From the NCBI GenBank assembly GCA_041920505.1, contig JBHGXV010000022.1:1-27534 (forward strand): a DNA stretch of 27,534 bases, given 5' to 3'. This document shows, one piece after another, positions 13,434 to 22,470 of the stretch. The translations under genes were made by a program, and so were the position numbers. The notes below the pieces were generated by a model. It searched no databases. It saw only the letters and a program-made list of their open reading frames with translations, and had not been told where the DNA came from. Every line of letters begins with the position of its first letter. The stretch's first letter is position 1. Origin of the DNA: JBHGXV01 sp041920505 (GTDB lineage Bacteria; Bacillota; Bacilli; Brevibacillales; Brevibacillaceae).

Positions 13434-14618
13434 GTGAACAAGAAGTCGATTCGCGATGTGGAATTGGCGGGGAAGCGGGTGTTTTGCCGGGTTGATTTCA
13501 ACGTCCCGATGCAAGATGGCGTGATTACCGACGATACGCGGATTCGTGCGGCTCTGCCGACGATTCAGTACCTGATCGAAGCGAAGGCAAAAGTGATTTT
13601 GGCCAGCCACTTCGGTCGTCCGAAAGGCCAGGTGGTGGAAGAGATGCGGCTCACTCCAGTCGCGGCTCATCTGTCCCAACTGCTGGGCAAGCCGGTGAAA
13701 AAACTGGATGATTCCGTCGGCCCCGAGGTTGAAGCCGCAGTTGCTGCCATGCAGGACGGCGACGTGATTCTGTTGGAGAACGTACGGTTCCACGCCGGAG
13801 AGGAGAAGAACGATCCCGCTTTGGCTGAACGCTTCGCCAAACTGGCCGACCTGTTTGTCAACGACGCGTTTGGCGCCGCTCACCGCGCGCATGCGTCGAC
13901 GGCTGGCATCGCTCAGTACATCCCAGCCGTGGCCGGTTTGTTGATGGAAAAGGAAATCGAGTTTCTCGGCGGGGCTCTCTCCCGTCCCGAGCGCCCGTTT
14001 GTGGCCATTGTCGGCGGGGCGAAAGTGAAAGACAAGATCGCCGTGATCGAAAACCTGCTGACCAAAGTGGACAGCTTGCTGATCGGTGGCGGGATGGCCA
14101 ATACATTCATCAAGGCGCAGGGATACAGCGTCGGCGCTTCGTTGTGCGAGGACGACAAGCTGGATCTGGCCCGTTCGCTAATGGAACAGGCGAAAGAGCG
14201 TGGGGTCAAGCTCTTGATGCCCATTGACGTGGTCGTGGCGGACAAGTTTGCCGCAGACGCCAAGACCCAGGTCGTCTCCGTGGACGCTATCCCGGACGGC
14301 TGGATGGCGCTCGACATCGGACCGAAATCGGCGGAAGCATACCGCAACGAGATTGTGTCCGCTAAGACCGTGGTATGGAACGGACCGATGGGAGTCTTCG
14401 AGCTGGACCCGTTTGCCAAAGGCACGATCGGCGTGGCCGAAGCGATGGCCGAATGCCCGGGCACGACGATCATCGGCGGCGGCGACTCGGTGGCGGCCGT
14501 GGAAAAGGCGGGCGTAGCCGAGCGCATGACGCACATCTCCACCGGAGGCGGCGCGTCGCTTGAATTCATGGAAGGCAAGGCGCTTCCCGGCGTGACCGTG
14601 CTTGAGGATAAAGCGTAA
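13434..14618 (+). CDS. pgk: Phosphoglycerate kinase
   Basis: Transfers phosphate from 1,3-bisphosphoglycerate to ADP, giving 3-phosphoglycerate and ATP in the cytoplasm. The 394-residue protein has the N-terminal substrate motif RVDFNVPMQDG (D21, N23), HFGRPKG (H59, R62), and NDAFGAAHRAHAS. The nucleotide-binding GGAKVKDKI and GGGDSVAAVEKAG glycine loops follow. The start is a GTG at 13434 preceded by AGGAGGAG. It follows gapA after a hairpin and precedes tpiA in the standard glycolytic order. Confidence 0.98.
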   Translation: MNKKSIRDVELAGKRVFCRVDFNVPMQDGVITDDTRIRAALPTIQYLIEAKAKVILASHFGRPKGQVVEEMRLTPVAAHLSQLLGKPVKKLDDSVGPEVEAAVAAMQDGDVILLENVRFHAGEEKNDPALAERFAKLADLFVNDAFGAAHRAHASTAGIAQYIPAVAGLLMEKEIEFLGGALSRPERPFVAIVGGAKVKDKIAVIENLLTKVDSLLIGGGMANTFIKAQGYSVGASLCEDDKLDLARSLMEQAKERGVKLLMPIDVVVADKFAADAKTQVVSVDAIPDGWMALDIGPKSAEAYRNEIVSAKTVVWNGPMGVFELDPFAKGTIGVAEAMAECPGTTIIGGGDSVAAVEKAGVAERMTHISTGGGASLEFMEGKALPGVTVLEDKA

Positions 14619-14620
14619 AC

Positions 14621-14644
14621 CGCCTGTCCGCGCGGCGGACGGCG
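14621..14644 (+). other. Intercistronic hairpin between pgk and tpiA
   Basis: GTCCGC-GCG-GCGGAC (14626-14640), extended by CGCC/GGCG outside with one bulge. It has no T run, so it is not a terminator; it may act as an RNA stability or processing structure. Confidence 0.45.
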
Positions 14645-14667
14645 TATTGTGAGGAGGAGAGCGGAAG

Positions 14668-15432
14668 ATGAGAACACCCATACTGGCCGGGAACTGGAAA
14701 ATGTTCAAGACGATTGCCGAAGCGACCGCGTTCGCCCATCAATTGCCGAGCGAGGACCCGGCACCGTCTGTCGAAAAAGTGATCTGCGCTCCGTTTACCG
14801 CGCTGTCGGAACTGGCGAAAGCGCTGAAAGGCAAGCCGTTTGCCCTCGGGGCGCAAAACATGCATTTTGCCGAGGAAGGCGCTTACACCGGCGAGATCAG
14901 CCCGCTGATGCTCAAGGAACTGGGCGTGGAGTACATCATCATCGGCCACTCGGAGCGGCGCCAGTATTTCAATGAGACGGACGAGACGGTCAATCAAAAG
15001 GTAAAAACGGCCCTGAAACACGGACTGAAGCCGATTGTCTGCGTCGGTGAATCGCTGGCCGAGTACGAAGCCGGCCGCACCGAGGAGGTGGTGCGCAAGC
15101 AGACCGAAGCGGCGCTGGACGGCGTGTCGGCCGATGAGGCGGCCCGGCTGGTGATTGCCTACGAACCGATCTGGGCGATCGGCACCGGCAAGTCGTCGAC
15201 TGCGGAAAACGCCAACCAGACGATCACCTGCATCCGCCGGGTCGTGGCCGAACGGTGGGGAGAAGCGGCGGCAGAGCAGATTCGCATTCAGTACGGCGGC
15301 AGCGTCAAACTGGACAATATCAGCGGGTTCCTGCAACAATCCGACATTGACGGCGCGCTGGTCGGCGGCGCCAGTCTGACGGTGGAAGGGTATCTCGGAC
15401 TGATCGCCGGCGTACAGACAGCAAGGGGGTAA
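14668..15432 (+). CDS. tpiA: Triosephosphate isomerase
   Basis: Interconverts dihydroxyacetone phosphate and glyceraldehyde-3-phosphate. The 254-residue TIM barrel carries the catalytic set N9/K11 (GNWKMFKT), H94 (IIGHSERRQY) and E166 (VIAYEPIWAIGTG), and the phosphate-binding YGGSVKLDN and GALVGGASL loops. ATG 14668 follows a GAGGAGGAG site. The gpmI start lies five bases after its stop, so the two are coupled. Confidence 0.98.
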   Translation: MRTPILAGNWKMFKTIAEATAFAHQLPSEDPAPSVEKVICAPFTALSELAKALKGKPFALGAQNMHFAEEGAYTGEISPLMLKELGVEYIIIGHSERRQYFNETDETVNQKVKTALKHGLKPIVCVGESLAEYEAGRTEEVVRKQTEAALDGVSADEAARLVIAYEPIWAIGTGKSSTAENANQTITCIRRVVAERWGEAAAEQIRIQYGGSVKLDNISGFLQQSDIDGALVGGASLTVEGYLGLIAGVQTARG

Positions 15433-15437
15433 ATACC

Positions 15438-16979
15438 GTGGCAAATCGACCGAAACCGGTTGCGCTGATTATTCTTGACGGTTTCGCGCTGCGCGACGAG
15501 ACGTACGGCAACGCGGTCGCGCAGGCGAACAAACCCAACTTCGACCGCTACTGGAACACCTATCCGCACGCCACCCTGCAAGCGAGCGGGCTGGCTGTCG
15601 GTCTGCCGGAGGGGCAGATGGGCAACTCCGAAGTGGGCCATCTGAACATCGGGGCGGGCCGCGTCGTGTACCAGGACCTGACCCGGATCACCAAAGCGAT
15701 CCAGGAAGGCTCGTTCTTCGAGAATGAGACGCTGGTGGGCGCTTTTGAGCACGCCAAGGCGAAAAACAAGAAAGTGCATCTGTTTGGCCTTGTGTCGGAC
15801 GGCGGCGTTCACAGCCACATCCGGCACCTGTTCGCCCTCCTGGAGATGGCCAAACGGCAGGAGTTCGACCAGGTGTATGTGCACGGGTTCCTCGACGGCC
15901 GGGACGTGGCGCCTGACAGTGCGGTTGGTTACATCCAACAGTTGCAGGCCAAGATGAACGAACTGGGCGTGGGCCGCATCGCCACCGTACAGGGGCGCTA
16001 CTACGCGATGGACCGCGACAAACGCTGGGAGCGGATCGAAAAAGCGTACCGGGCGATGGTGTACGGCGAAGGACCGCGCTACACCGACCCGATCCAGGCG
16101 GTCAAGGAATCGTACGAGAAGTCGGTGATGGACGAATTCGTCATGCCGACGGTCATCGTCGACGAGCAAGACCGTCCGGTGGCGACGATCGAGAGCGAAG
16201 ACGCGATCATCTTCTTCAACTTCCGCCCGGACCGTGCCATCCAGATTTCGCAGGCGTTCACGAACGAAGACTTCCGCGGCTTCGACCGAGGCGAAGGCCG
16301 GCCGAAACACCTGTATTTCGTCTGCCTGACCCACTTCTCCGAGACGGTGGACGGCTATGTCGCCTACAAGCCGACCAACCTGGACAACACCCTTGGCGAA
16401 GTGCTGTCGCAAAACGGCCTCACCCAGTTGCGCATCGCCGAGACGGAGAAGTACCCGCACGTCACGTTCTTTTTCAGCGGCGGCCGCGAGCAGGAGTTTC
16501 CCGGCGAAAAGCGCATCCTGATCCCGTCGCCGAAAGTGGCCACGTACGACTTGAAACCGGAGATGAGCGCGCCGGAAGTAACCGAAGCAGTCGTCGCCGA
16601 GATCGAGGCGGAGCGGTTTGACGCGATTATCCTCAATTTCGCCAACTGCGACATGGTGGGCCACTCGGGCAAAATGGAACCGACCATCAAGGCGGTGGAG
16701 ACCGTTGACACCTGCCTGGGCAAGGTGGTGGACGCGATCCTGGCGAAAAACGGCGTGGCGGTCATCACCGCCGACCATGGCAATGCCGACTACATGCTGG
16801 ATGAAGAAGGGCGGCCGATCACCTCCCACAGCACGTTCCCGGTGCCGGTGATTGTCACCAAACCGGGCCTCGCGCTGCGCACCGACGGCATTCTGGCGGA
16901 CCTGGCCCCGACCATGCTGGACCTTTTGGGCCTTACGCAACCGGCTGAGATGACCGGAAAAACGCTCATTCAGAAGTAA
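15438..16979 (+). CDS. gpmI: Cofactor-independent phosphoglycerate mutase
   Basis: Mn-dependent mutase that converts 3-phosphoglycerate to 2-phosphoglycerate without 2,3-bisphosphoglycerate. The 513-residue alkaline-phosphatase-superfamily protein has D14 (LDGFALRD), the phospho-serine S64 (GNSEVGHLNIGAGR), NFANCDMVGHSG, D446/H447 (TADHGNADYM) and H464 (SHSTFP). All known metal and phosphate ligands therefore appear present. The GTG start at 15438 uses an AAGGGGGT site that overlaps the end of tpiA. Spore-forming Firmicutes use this pH-sensitive enzyme to hold 3-phosphoglycerate in forespores, which would fit a sporeformer. Confidence 0.98.
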   Translation: MANRPKPVALIILDGFALRDETYGNAVAQANKPNFDRYWNTYPHATLQASGLAVGLPEGQMGNSEVGHLNIGAGRVVYQDLTRITKAIQEGSFFENETLVGAFEHAKAKNKKVHLFGLVSDGGVHSHIRHLFALLEMAKRQEFDQVYVHGFLDGRDVAPDSAVGYIQQLQAKMNELGVGRIATVQGRYYAMDRDKRWERIEKAYRAMVYGEGPRYTDPIQAVKESYEKSVMDEFVMPTVIVDEQDRPVATIESEDAIIFFNFRPDRAIQISQAFTNEDFRGFDRGEGRPKHLYFVCLTHFSETVDGYVAYKPTNLDNTLGEVLSQNGLTQLRIAETEKYPHVTFFFSGGREQEFPGEKRILIPSPKVATYDLKPEMSAPEVTEAVVAEIEAERFDAIILNFANCDMVGHSGKMEPTIKAVETVDTCLGKVVDAILAKNGVAVITADHGNADYMLDEEGRPITSHSTFPVPVIVTKPGLALRTDGILADLAPTMLDLLGLTQPAEMTGKTLIQK

Positions 16980-17015
16980 GTTCATTCACTTTTTTCCATA
17001 AAGGAGATGGCAGAG

Positions 17016-18305
17016 ATGAGCACCATCATTACCGACATTTACGCCCGCGAGATTCTGGACTCTCGCGGCAACCCGACTGTAGAGGTGGAGGTATACCTGG
17101 AAGACGGCACCATGGGCCGCGCGGCTGTGCCGTCCGGCGCCTCCACCGGCGCGTATGAAGCCGTCGAGCTGCGCGACAACGACAAGTCCCGCTACCTGGG
17201 CAAGGGCGTGCGCAACGCCGTGCAAAACGTCAACGACATCATCGCTCCCGAACTGATCGGCATGGACGCGCTGGATCAGGTGGGCATCGACATGACGATG
17301 ATCCAGCTGGACGGCACACCGAACAAGAGCAAGCTGGGGGCCAACGCCATCCTCGGCGTCTCCATGGCCGTTGCCCGCGCAGCCGCTACTTCCCTGGGAC
17401 TGCCGCTGTACAACTATCTGGGTGGGTTCAACGCCAAAACCCTGCCGGTGCCGATGATGAACATCCTCAACGGCGGCAAGCACGCCGACAACACAGTGGA
17501 CATCCAGGAATTCATGGTCATGCCGGTGGGTGCCGAGTCCTTCACCGAAGCGCTGCGCACCGGTGCGGAAATCTTCCATTCGCTGAAAAAAGTGCTCGCG
17601 TCCAAAGGGCTGAACACCGCCGTGGGCGACGAGGGCGGATTCGCGCCTAACCTGAAATCCAACGAAGAGGCGATCACCACCATCCTCGAAGCGATCAAAG
17701 CGGCTGGCTACGAACCGGGTAAAGACGTGTTCCTCGCGCTCGACGTCGCCGCCACCGAAATGTACAAAGACGGCAAATACCACTTCGAAGGCGAAGGCGT
17801 GGTGAAAACCACGGAAGAAATGATCGCCTTCTACGAAGAGTTGGTCAACAAATACCCGATCATTTCCATCGAGGACGGCTTGTCCGAAGACGACTGGGAC
17901 GGCTGGAAAGCGCTGACCGAGCGCCTCGGCGACAAAGTCCAATTAGTAGGCGACGACCTGTTCGTCACCAACACCCAGCGTCTCGCCCAAGGCATCGAGC
18001 GCAACACCGGCAACTCGATTCTGGTGAAAGTTAACCAGATCGGCACCCTGACCGAGACCTTCGACGCCATCGAGATGGCGAAACGCGCCGGTTACACGGC
18101 GGTCATCTCCCACCGCTCCGGTGAGACCGAAGACTCCACCATCGCCGACATCGCGGTTGCGACCAACGCCGGCCAGATCAAGACCGGCGCTCCGTCCCGC
18201 ACCGACCGCGTGGCCAAGTACAACCAACTGCTGCGCATCGAGGACGAACTGGGCGACACCGCTCGTTACGGCGGCCGCGCCGCATTCTACAACCTGAAAA
18301 AATAG
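17016..18305 (+). CDS. eno: Enolase
   Basis: Dehydrates 2-phosphoglycerate to phosphoenolpyruvate, the phosphate donor used by the PTS enzyme I encoded earlier in this window. The 429-residue protein shows SGASTGAYEAVELRD, the proton donor E206 in VGDEGGFAPNL, Mg ligands D243, E286 and D313/D314 (VGDDLFVTN), the base K338 (LVKVNQIGT), and SHRSGETEDSTIADIAV. ATG 17016 is chosen because AAGGAG (17001-17006) precedes it at nine bases; the ATG at 17007 overlaps that ribosome site. It is the last gene of the operon, closed by a strong terminator. Confidence 0.98.
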   Translation: MSTIITDIYAREILDSRGNPTVEVEVYLEDGTMGRAAVPSGASTGAYEAVELRDNDKSRYLGKGVRNAVQNVNDIIAPELIGMDALDQVGIDMTMIQLDGTPNKSKLGANAILGVSMAVARAAATSLGLPLYNYLGGFNAKTLPVPMMNILNGGKHADNTVDIQEFMVMPVGAESFTEALRTGAEIFHSLKKVLASKGLNTAVGDEGGFAPNLKSNEEAITTILEAIKAAGYEPGKDVFLALDVAATEMYKDGKYHFEGEGVVKTTEEMIAFYEELVNKYPIISIEDGLSEDDWDGWKALTERLGDKVQLVGDDLFVTNTQRLAQGIERNTGNSILVKVNQIGTLTETFDAIEMAKRAGYTAVISHRSGETEDSTIADIAVATNAGQIKTGAPSRTDRVAKYNQLLRIEDELGDTARYGGRAAFYNLKK

Positions 18306-18322
18306 CGGGTCGAAACCGAAGA

Positions 18323-18356
18323 AAAGGTCCCCTTCACTCACCTGAAGGGGACCTTT
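18323..18356. terminator. Bidirectional terminator between eno and the iron-uptake genes
   Basis: A perfect 14-bp stem AAAGGTCCCCTTCA/TGAAGGGGACCTTT with a CTCACC loop. It ends in TTT toward plus and TTTTC toward minus, so it can serve both the glycolytic operon and the convergent ABC-transporter operon. Confidence 0.9.
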
Positions 18357-18370
18357 ATCATTTACGAGAG

Positions 18371-19195
18371 TTACGAGAGAGCCTTGTTTTTTGGGGACGG
18401 GCAAAGGAACAGCTCGCTTTTGCTGTACGGGATGCACATCGGGGTACCATACAACGGATCGCGAATGATCTGGCACTCCATTCCAAAAACGGCGCGCACC
18501 AAATCCTCCGTCATGACCGCTTCCGGCCTTCCCTGGGCATATACCGTTTGATTGTGAACGGCGACGATGTGGTGCGCGTAGCGGCATGCGAGGTTGAGGT
18601 CGTGTAGCACCATGACGATTGTCCGGTTTTCCGTCTGGTTCAGTTCATAGAGAAGATCGAGAATCTCAATCTGATGCGACATGTCCAGATAGGTCGTTGG
18701 TTCGTCAAGTAAAATCGTCTCCGTTCCTTGCGCGAGGGTCATGGCAATCCAGGCGCGCTGCCGCTGTCCGCCTGAAAGCGAGTCGACCGTCCGCTCCGCC
18801 AGAGAGCTCAACCGGGTGGCTGTCAACGCCTTCGTCACCATGCGCTCGTCTTCTTCCGACCACTGCTGCAGCCAACTCTGATGCGGATATCGGCCTTGTT
18901 TAACCAGTTGCAGTACCGTCAAGCCTTCGGGAGCGGTCGGTCCTTGCGGCAAAATCGCCAATTGTTTCGCCACTTCTTTGGTCGATTGTTTCGCGATGGC
19001 GTGACCGTCCAAGAGGATTACGCCTTCTTTCGGCTTCAGCAGACGCGCCAGGGAGCGGAGCAGGGTGGATTTGCCGCAACCGTTGCTCCCGATGAACACA
19101 GTGATTTCCCCGCGAGGAATTTTTACATCCAACTGTTCAATAATGTTTCGCTCGCCGTACGACAAGGTCAACTGACGGGTCTCCAATGCGTGCAC
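18371..19195 (-). CDS. Iron-siderophore ABC transporter, ATP-binding protein (FecE/FhuC type)
   Basis: ATPase that drives ferric-siderophore import through the two permeases encoded upstream. It has Walker A GSNGCGKST (from residue 36), Q-loop LPQGP, the signature LSGGQRQR (140-147), Walker B ILLDEP (161-166) and the H-loop H198 in VLHDLN. The C-terminal VFGMECQIIRDPLYGTPMCIPY motif is typical of FecE/FhuC-like ATPases; a further 17 or so residues extend beyond it. The start is a GTG at 19195 with an AAAGGAG site. It is last in a three-gene operon, 20 bases after the second permease. The precise siderophore (citrate-type, hydroxamate or catechol) cannot be told. Confidence 0.93.
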   Translation of the reverse strand: MHALETRQLTLSYGERNIIEQLDVKIPRGEITVFIGSNGCGKSTLLRSLARLLKPKEGVILLDGHAIAKQSTKEVAKQLAILPQGPTAPEGLTVLQLVKQGRYPHQSWLQQWSEEDERMVTKALTATRLSSLAERTVDSLSGGQRQRAWIAMTLAQGTETILLDEPTTYLDMSHQIEILDLLYELNQTENRTIVMVLHDLNLACRYAHHIVAVHNQTVYAQGRPEAVMTEDLVRAVFGMECQIIRDPLYGTPMCIPYSKSELFLCPSPKNKALS

Positions 19196-19215
19196 GCCGG
19201 TTCTCTCCTTTCGGG

Positions 19216-20253
19216 TTAACGATTTCGGTTTTTATACAACAGGTAAATGAAAAACGGTGCCCCGACAGCGGACGTAAACACGCCGACAGGGATATCAATC
19301 GGAGAAAACGCCGTTCTGGCCACCAGATCGGCGATCAAAACGATCAACGAACCGATACATGCGGAAACGGGAAGCGCTCCGCCAAAAGACGGTCCAACCA
19401 GTTGTTTGGCGATATGCGGCGCCAGAAGGGCGACGAAACTGATATCTCCTCCGACCGAGACGGCCGTTCCGATTAAGGCGGCGCAGATCAACAGCAGGAC
19501 AAAGCGGTCGCGTTGAACGAAGCTGCCGACGCTGGTGGCGATCTCATCGCCCAACTGCTGCACATTTACCCGCCGGACATACAATCCAGCCAGAGCGATG
19601 AGGCCAATCGTCCAGGGCAGGATCATGGTAACGTCGTTCCAATCCACGCCGTAGATGCTCCCCGTCAACCACAGAATCGCCTTGTTTTGCAAGATGAACG
19701 GGCTGAACATGATGAGCAAGGTGACCGCGGCACTGGACGCGATTTTGATCCCGACGCCGATCAGGACAAGCCGAAGCGGGGTCACTCCTTGTTTCCAGGC
19801 CAGAGCGTACAGCAATAACGAGGCGAGTGTCGCTCCCAGAAAAGCGACCGGCGGCAGCCATTCGATACTGGCCGATTCAAAGAACAACAAAAATGCGACT
19901 GCGGCTACCGACGCTCCGCCATTCACGCCCAGGATGTCGGGGGCAGCGAGCGGATTTCGCACAATTCCCTGCATAATCGCCCCCGAAGCGGCCAGTGACG
20001 CGCCGACCAGGATGGCGATCACCACACGCGGGAAGCGAAATTCCTTGACGATCAAAGCGTACTGCTCCTCGCCCACTCCCAAAAATACTTTTACCACGTC
20101 GAGCGGATGAATCTTCATTTCGCCCATGCCCAGGCTGACGATGGCCACGGCGGCGGTCAGCAGGGCGAGGAAAAGGGTATAGATCAGCGCTTTTTTGTCC
20201 ACGTGAAACGAAATGGACGTTTTTTTCAAGCGAAAGGGCGTGTACGTTTTCAT
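19216..20253 (-). CDS. FecCD-family iron-siderophore permease (second subunit)
   Basis: Membrane subunit of the ferric-siderophore importer, 345 residues with about nine to ten hydrophobic helices. FecCD signatures are visible: RFPRVVIAILVGASLAASGAIMQGIVRNPLAAPDILGVNGGAS, TPLRLVLIGVG and the C-terminal PIDIPVGVFTSAVGAPFFIYLL. ATG 20253 is chosen because it overlaps the stop of the upstream permease as ATGA and has an AAGGGG site; the longer frame is a shadow of the other permease. It probably forms a heterodimer with its neighbour. Confidence 0.94.
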   Translation of the reverse strand: MKTYTPFRLKKTSISFHVDKKALIYTLFLALLTAAVAIVSLGMGEMKIHPLDVVKVFLGVGEEQYALIVKEFRFPRVVIAILVGASLAASGAIMQGIVRNPLAAPDILGVNGGASVAAVAFLLFFESASIEWLPPVAFLGATLASLLLYALAWKQGVTPLRLVLIGVGIKIASSAAVTLLIMFSPFILQNKAILWLTGSIYGVDWNDVTMILPWTIGLIALAGLYVRRVNVQQLGDEIATSVGSFVQRDRFVLLLICAALIGTAVSVGGDISFVALLAPHIAKQLVGPSFGGALPVSACIGSLIVLIADLVARTAFSPIDIPVGVFTSAVGAPFFIYLLYKNRNR

Positions 20254-21272
20254 TTTTTCACAAGCCCCTTTCGTGCCACGTAAATAAAGAACGGAACGCC
20301 GACGAGCGCGGTCATTACCCCGATGGGAACCTCCGCCGGTTTCGCGATAAAGCGGGCGGCAATGTCTGCGGCGATCAGAATCACCGATCCCAGCATGCCG
20401 CTGTATAAAAGCACCCAACGCGTATCCAAGCCCACCAAATAACGGGCCAGATGCGGGGTAATCAGTCCGACAAATCCGATCGGCCCGGCGACGGCGACAG
20501 AACTGCCGGAGAGGAGGACGATAGCGATCCCGGTAAGCACTTTTACCAGCACGGTTCGTTGTCCCAGACCTTTTGCCACGTCGTCCCCCATCAGCAGGGT
20601 TTGCAGGGGACGGGCGAGGGCGAACGCCAGGAGCCACGCTGCGACCATATAAGGAAAGACCGCTCCAAGAAACTCCAACTTTCGCCCCCCGACCGAACCG
20701 GAGAGCCAGAACAGCACTTCGTCCAGGGCCGACTCATGCACTACAAGCATTCCGTGCCGTACGGAAGCGGCCAAGGCGGTAATCGCGGCCCCCGCGAGGG
20801 TGAGTTTAATCGGCGAAAGTCCGTCTCGCCCGAAAGAACCAAGTATGTAGACGAGAAGACCGCTTGCGGCAGAACCCAAAAAAGCGATCCAGGTAAATTC
20901 GGTTAAGGAGTTGATGCTGAAAAACGTCACCGCAAATACGACGGCCAGGGCGGCGCCGGCATTTAGTCCAAACAGTTCTGCGTCTGCCACCGGGTTTCTT
21001 GTCAACGCCTGCAGCAGCGCACCGGCAATGCCCAGGCAGGCCCCGACCGACAAAGCGTTGAGGACGCGGGGAACCCGAACTTCCTTAATCACGATGTGTT
21101 CATTGGAGCCGTTGAAGTGGGTATAAGCGTCGATGGCTGTTTGCCAGCCGGTCTCGACGACGCCGAAGACCAGACTGGCGTAACTGAGATACATAATAAG
21201 AAGAAATCCCAGAAGCAATCCCAGAACCTTGGTTAATGTGTTGGATAACAAAGCATTCATAATGTTCTTCAT
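20250..21272 (-). CDS. FecCD-family iron-siderophore permease (first subunit)
   Basis: Membrane subunit of the importer, 340 residues, with the family motifs VPRVLNALSVGACLGIAGALLQALTRNPVADAELFGLNAGA, ALALPS-like middle helices, GPIGFVGLITPHLARYLVG and PAEVPIGVMTALVGVPFFIYVARK. It is first in its operon and overlaps the next permease by four bases. ATG 21272 is used; ATG 21260 (MNALLSN) is an alternative with a GGGGATGAAG stretch upstream. It is transcribed divergently from the binding-protein gene with a Fur-type box in between. Confidence 0.94.
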   Translation of the reverse strand: MKNIMNALLSNTLTKVLGLLLGFLLIMYLSYASLVFGVVETGWQTAIDAYTHFNGSNEHIVIKEVRVPRVLNALSVGACLGIAGALLQALTRNPVADAELFGLNAGAALAVVFAVTFFSINSLTEFTWIAFLGSAASGLLVYILGSFGRDGLSPIKLTLAGAAITALAASVRHGMLVVHESALDEVLFWLSGSVGGRKLEFLGAVFPYMVAAWLLAFALARPLQTLLMGDDVAKGLGQRTVLVKVLTGIAIVLLSGSSVAVAGPIGFVGLITPHLARYLVGLDTRWVLLYSGMLGSVILIAADIAARFIAKPAEVPIGVMTALVGVPFFIYVARKGLVKK

Positions 21273-21312
21273 CCCCGGATGTTAATCAAAAGTTCAGATG
21301 GTTTTCGATTCA

Positions 21313-21342
21313 AGTGTAGAGGTTGGGCCGTTCCCATGTCAA
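21313..21342 (-). promoter_or_regulatory. Promoter of the permease-ATPase operon
   Basis: Minus strand: perfect TTGACA (21337-21342), an 18-base spacer, then TACACT (21313-21318). A Fur-type box abuts and slightly overlaps the -35. Confidence 0.78.
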
Positions 21343-21366
21343 TGATTTTAATTCTCATTATCAATT
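21341..21366. promoter_or_regulatory. Fur-type box 1
   Basis: Contains GATTTTAATTCTCATTATC (21344-21362), which in reverse complement matches the 19-base Fur consensus at about 15 positions by eye. It lies at the -35 of the minus-strand permease promoter. Fur with iron would block this promoter. Confidence 0.82.
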
Positions 21367-21371
21367 TCTTG

Positions 21372-21400
21372 TTGACTTCCTGAATCGACGGTTGTAGGAT
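21372..21400 (+). promoter_or_regulatory. Promoter of the binding-lipoprotein gene
   Basis: TTGACT (21372-21377), a 17-base spacer, then TAGGAT (21395-21400); an overlapping GATAAT at 21398 would need a 20-base spacer. The start point falls just before Fur-type box 2. Confidence 0.68.
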
Positions 21401-21410
21401 AATCCATGTA

Positions 21411-21436
21411 AATGATTTTAATTCTCATTATCAATT
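21411..21436. promoter_or_regulatory. Fur-type box 2 (exact repeat of box 1)
   Basis: The same 26 bases as 21341-21366, exactly 70 bases further on. It lies downstream of the predicted start point of the binding-protein gene, so Fur would repress that transcript too. Confidence 0.82.
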
Positions 21437-21454
21437 AAAGGGGGATACTGTACG

Positions 21455-22462
21455 ATGTTTTTGCGTACATATCAAACAGGGCGAGTAAAACCGTTTCTCG
21501 CACTGGTGATGGCCGTATTGTTGCTTCTGACCGGTTGCGGCGGACAACAAACCAGCCAGCAAACACCGGAAAAACCGGAAAATAAGACGGAGCAGTCGGC
21601 AGGGGAAGGACAATCGTACACCGTGAAACACGCCATGGGCGAAACCACGATTAAAGGCACGCCGCAGCGCGTGGTCGTACTTACCACCCAAGGTGTGGAG
21701 ACACTGGTGGCGCTCGGTGTAAAACCTGTTGGCGCCGTTGGTTCCTGGACGAATCCGACTACCTTTTATGATTTCGTAAAACCGCAACTGGAAGGCACCA
21801 AAACAGTGGGAGACGAGTCTCAGCCAAACCTGGAAGCGATCGCCGCGTTGAAACCGGACTTGATTCTCGGGATGAAATTCCGTCATGAAAAGATCTATCA
21901 GCAACTGTCCGCGATTGCGCCGACCGTCTTTGCGGAACAGCCGCGCGGCGACTGGAAAGAAAACTTCAAGCTGTACGCTGAAGCCGTGAACAAGAAGGCG
22001 GAGGGAGAAAAAATCCTTGCCGATTGGGATAAACGCGTCGCCGAATTCAAGCAAAAAGCAGGGGACAAATTACAAACCAAAGTTTCCATCGTCCGCTTCA
22101 TGCCTGGCCGTGTCCGCATCTATTATAAAGACACGTTTGCCGGCGCGATCCTGAAAGATCTGGGAGTGGCCCGTCCGGCTTCCCAAGACAAAGAAGAGTT
22201 CGCCGCCGAAGTAACGAAAGAACGCATTCCGGAAATGGACGGCGATATCATGTTCTACTTCTCCTATGAAACAGGGGACGGCAAAGCGACCAAGCTGGAG
22301 CAAGAGTGGACGAACGATCCGCTCTGGAAAAACCTCAATGTGGTGAAGAACAAAAAGGCGTTCAAAGTGGATGACGTCATCTGGAACACATCCGGCGGCG
22401 TGATTGCTGCGAACAAAGTGCTTGATGAACTGGAACAATACCTGATTGAAGGCAAGCAATAA
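21455..22462 (+). CDS. Iron-siderophore ABC transporter, substrate-binding lipoprotein
   Basis: Extracellular, membrane-anchored receptor for ferric siderophore (periplasmic-binding-protein family PF01497, FecB/FhuD/YfiY-like). The N-terminal signal (KPFLALVMAVLLLLTGC) ends in a lipobox with lipidated C28, followed by a Gln/Glu/Lys-rich linker to about residue 52. The two-lobed fold shows PQRVVVLTTQGVETLVALGVKPVG, LEAIAALKPDLILG, and a long central helix region. It is 335 residues long. ATG 21455 follows AAAGGGGG at about ten bases. It is encoded alone and divergent from the permeases, with an identical Fur-type box for each side. The ligand is not predictable from what I see. Confidence 0.94.
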   Translation: MFLRTYQTGRVKPFLALVMAVLLLLTGCGGQQTSQQTPEKPENKTEQSAGEGQSYTVKHAMGETTIKGTPQRVVVLTTQGVETLVALGVKPVGAVGSWTNPTTFYDFVKPQLEGTKTVGDESQPNLEAIAALKPDLILGMKFRHEKIYQQLSAIAPTVFAEQPRGDWKENFKLYAEAVNKKAEGEKILADWDKRVAEFKQKAGDKLQTKVSIVRFMPGRVRIYYKDTFAGAILKDLGVARPASQDKEEFAAEVTKERIPEMDGDIMFYFSYETGDGKATKLEQEWTNDPLWKNLNVVKNKKAFKVDDVIWNTSGGVIAANKVLDELEQYLIEGKQ

Positions 22463-22470
22463 ACAAGCAG

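Noticed and set aside
17007..18305. Enolase start at 17007
   Set aside because: That ATG overlaps the AAGGAG ribosome site; ATG 17016 has correct spacing and gives the usual MSTI start.
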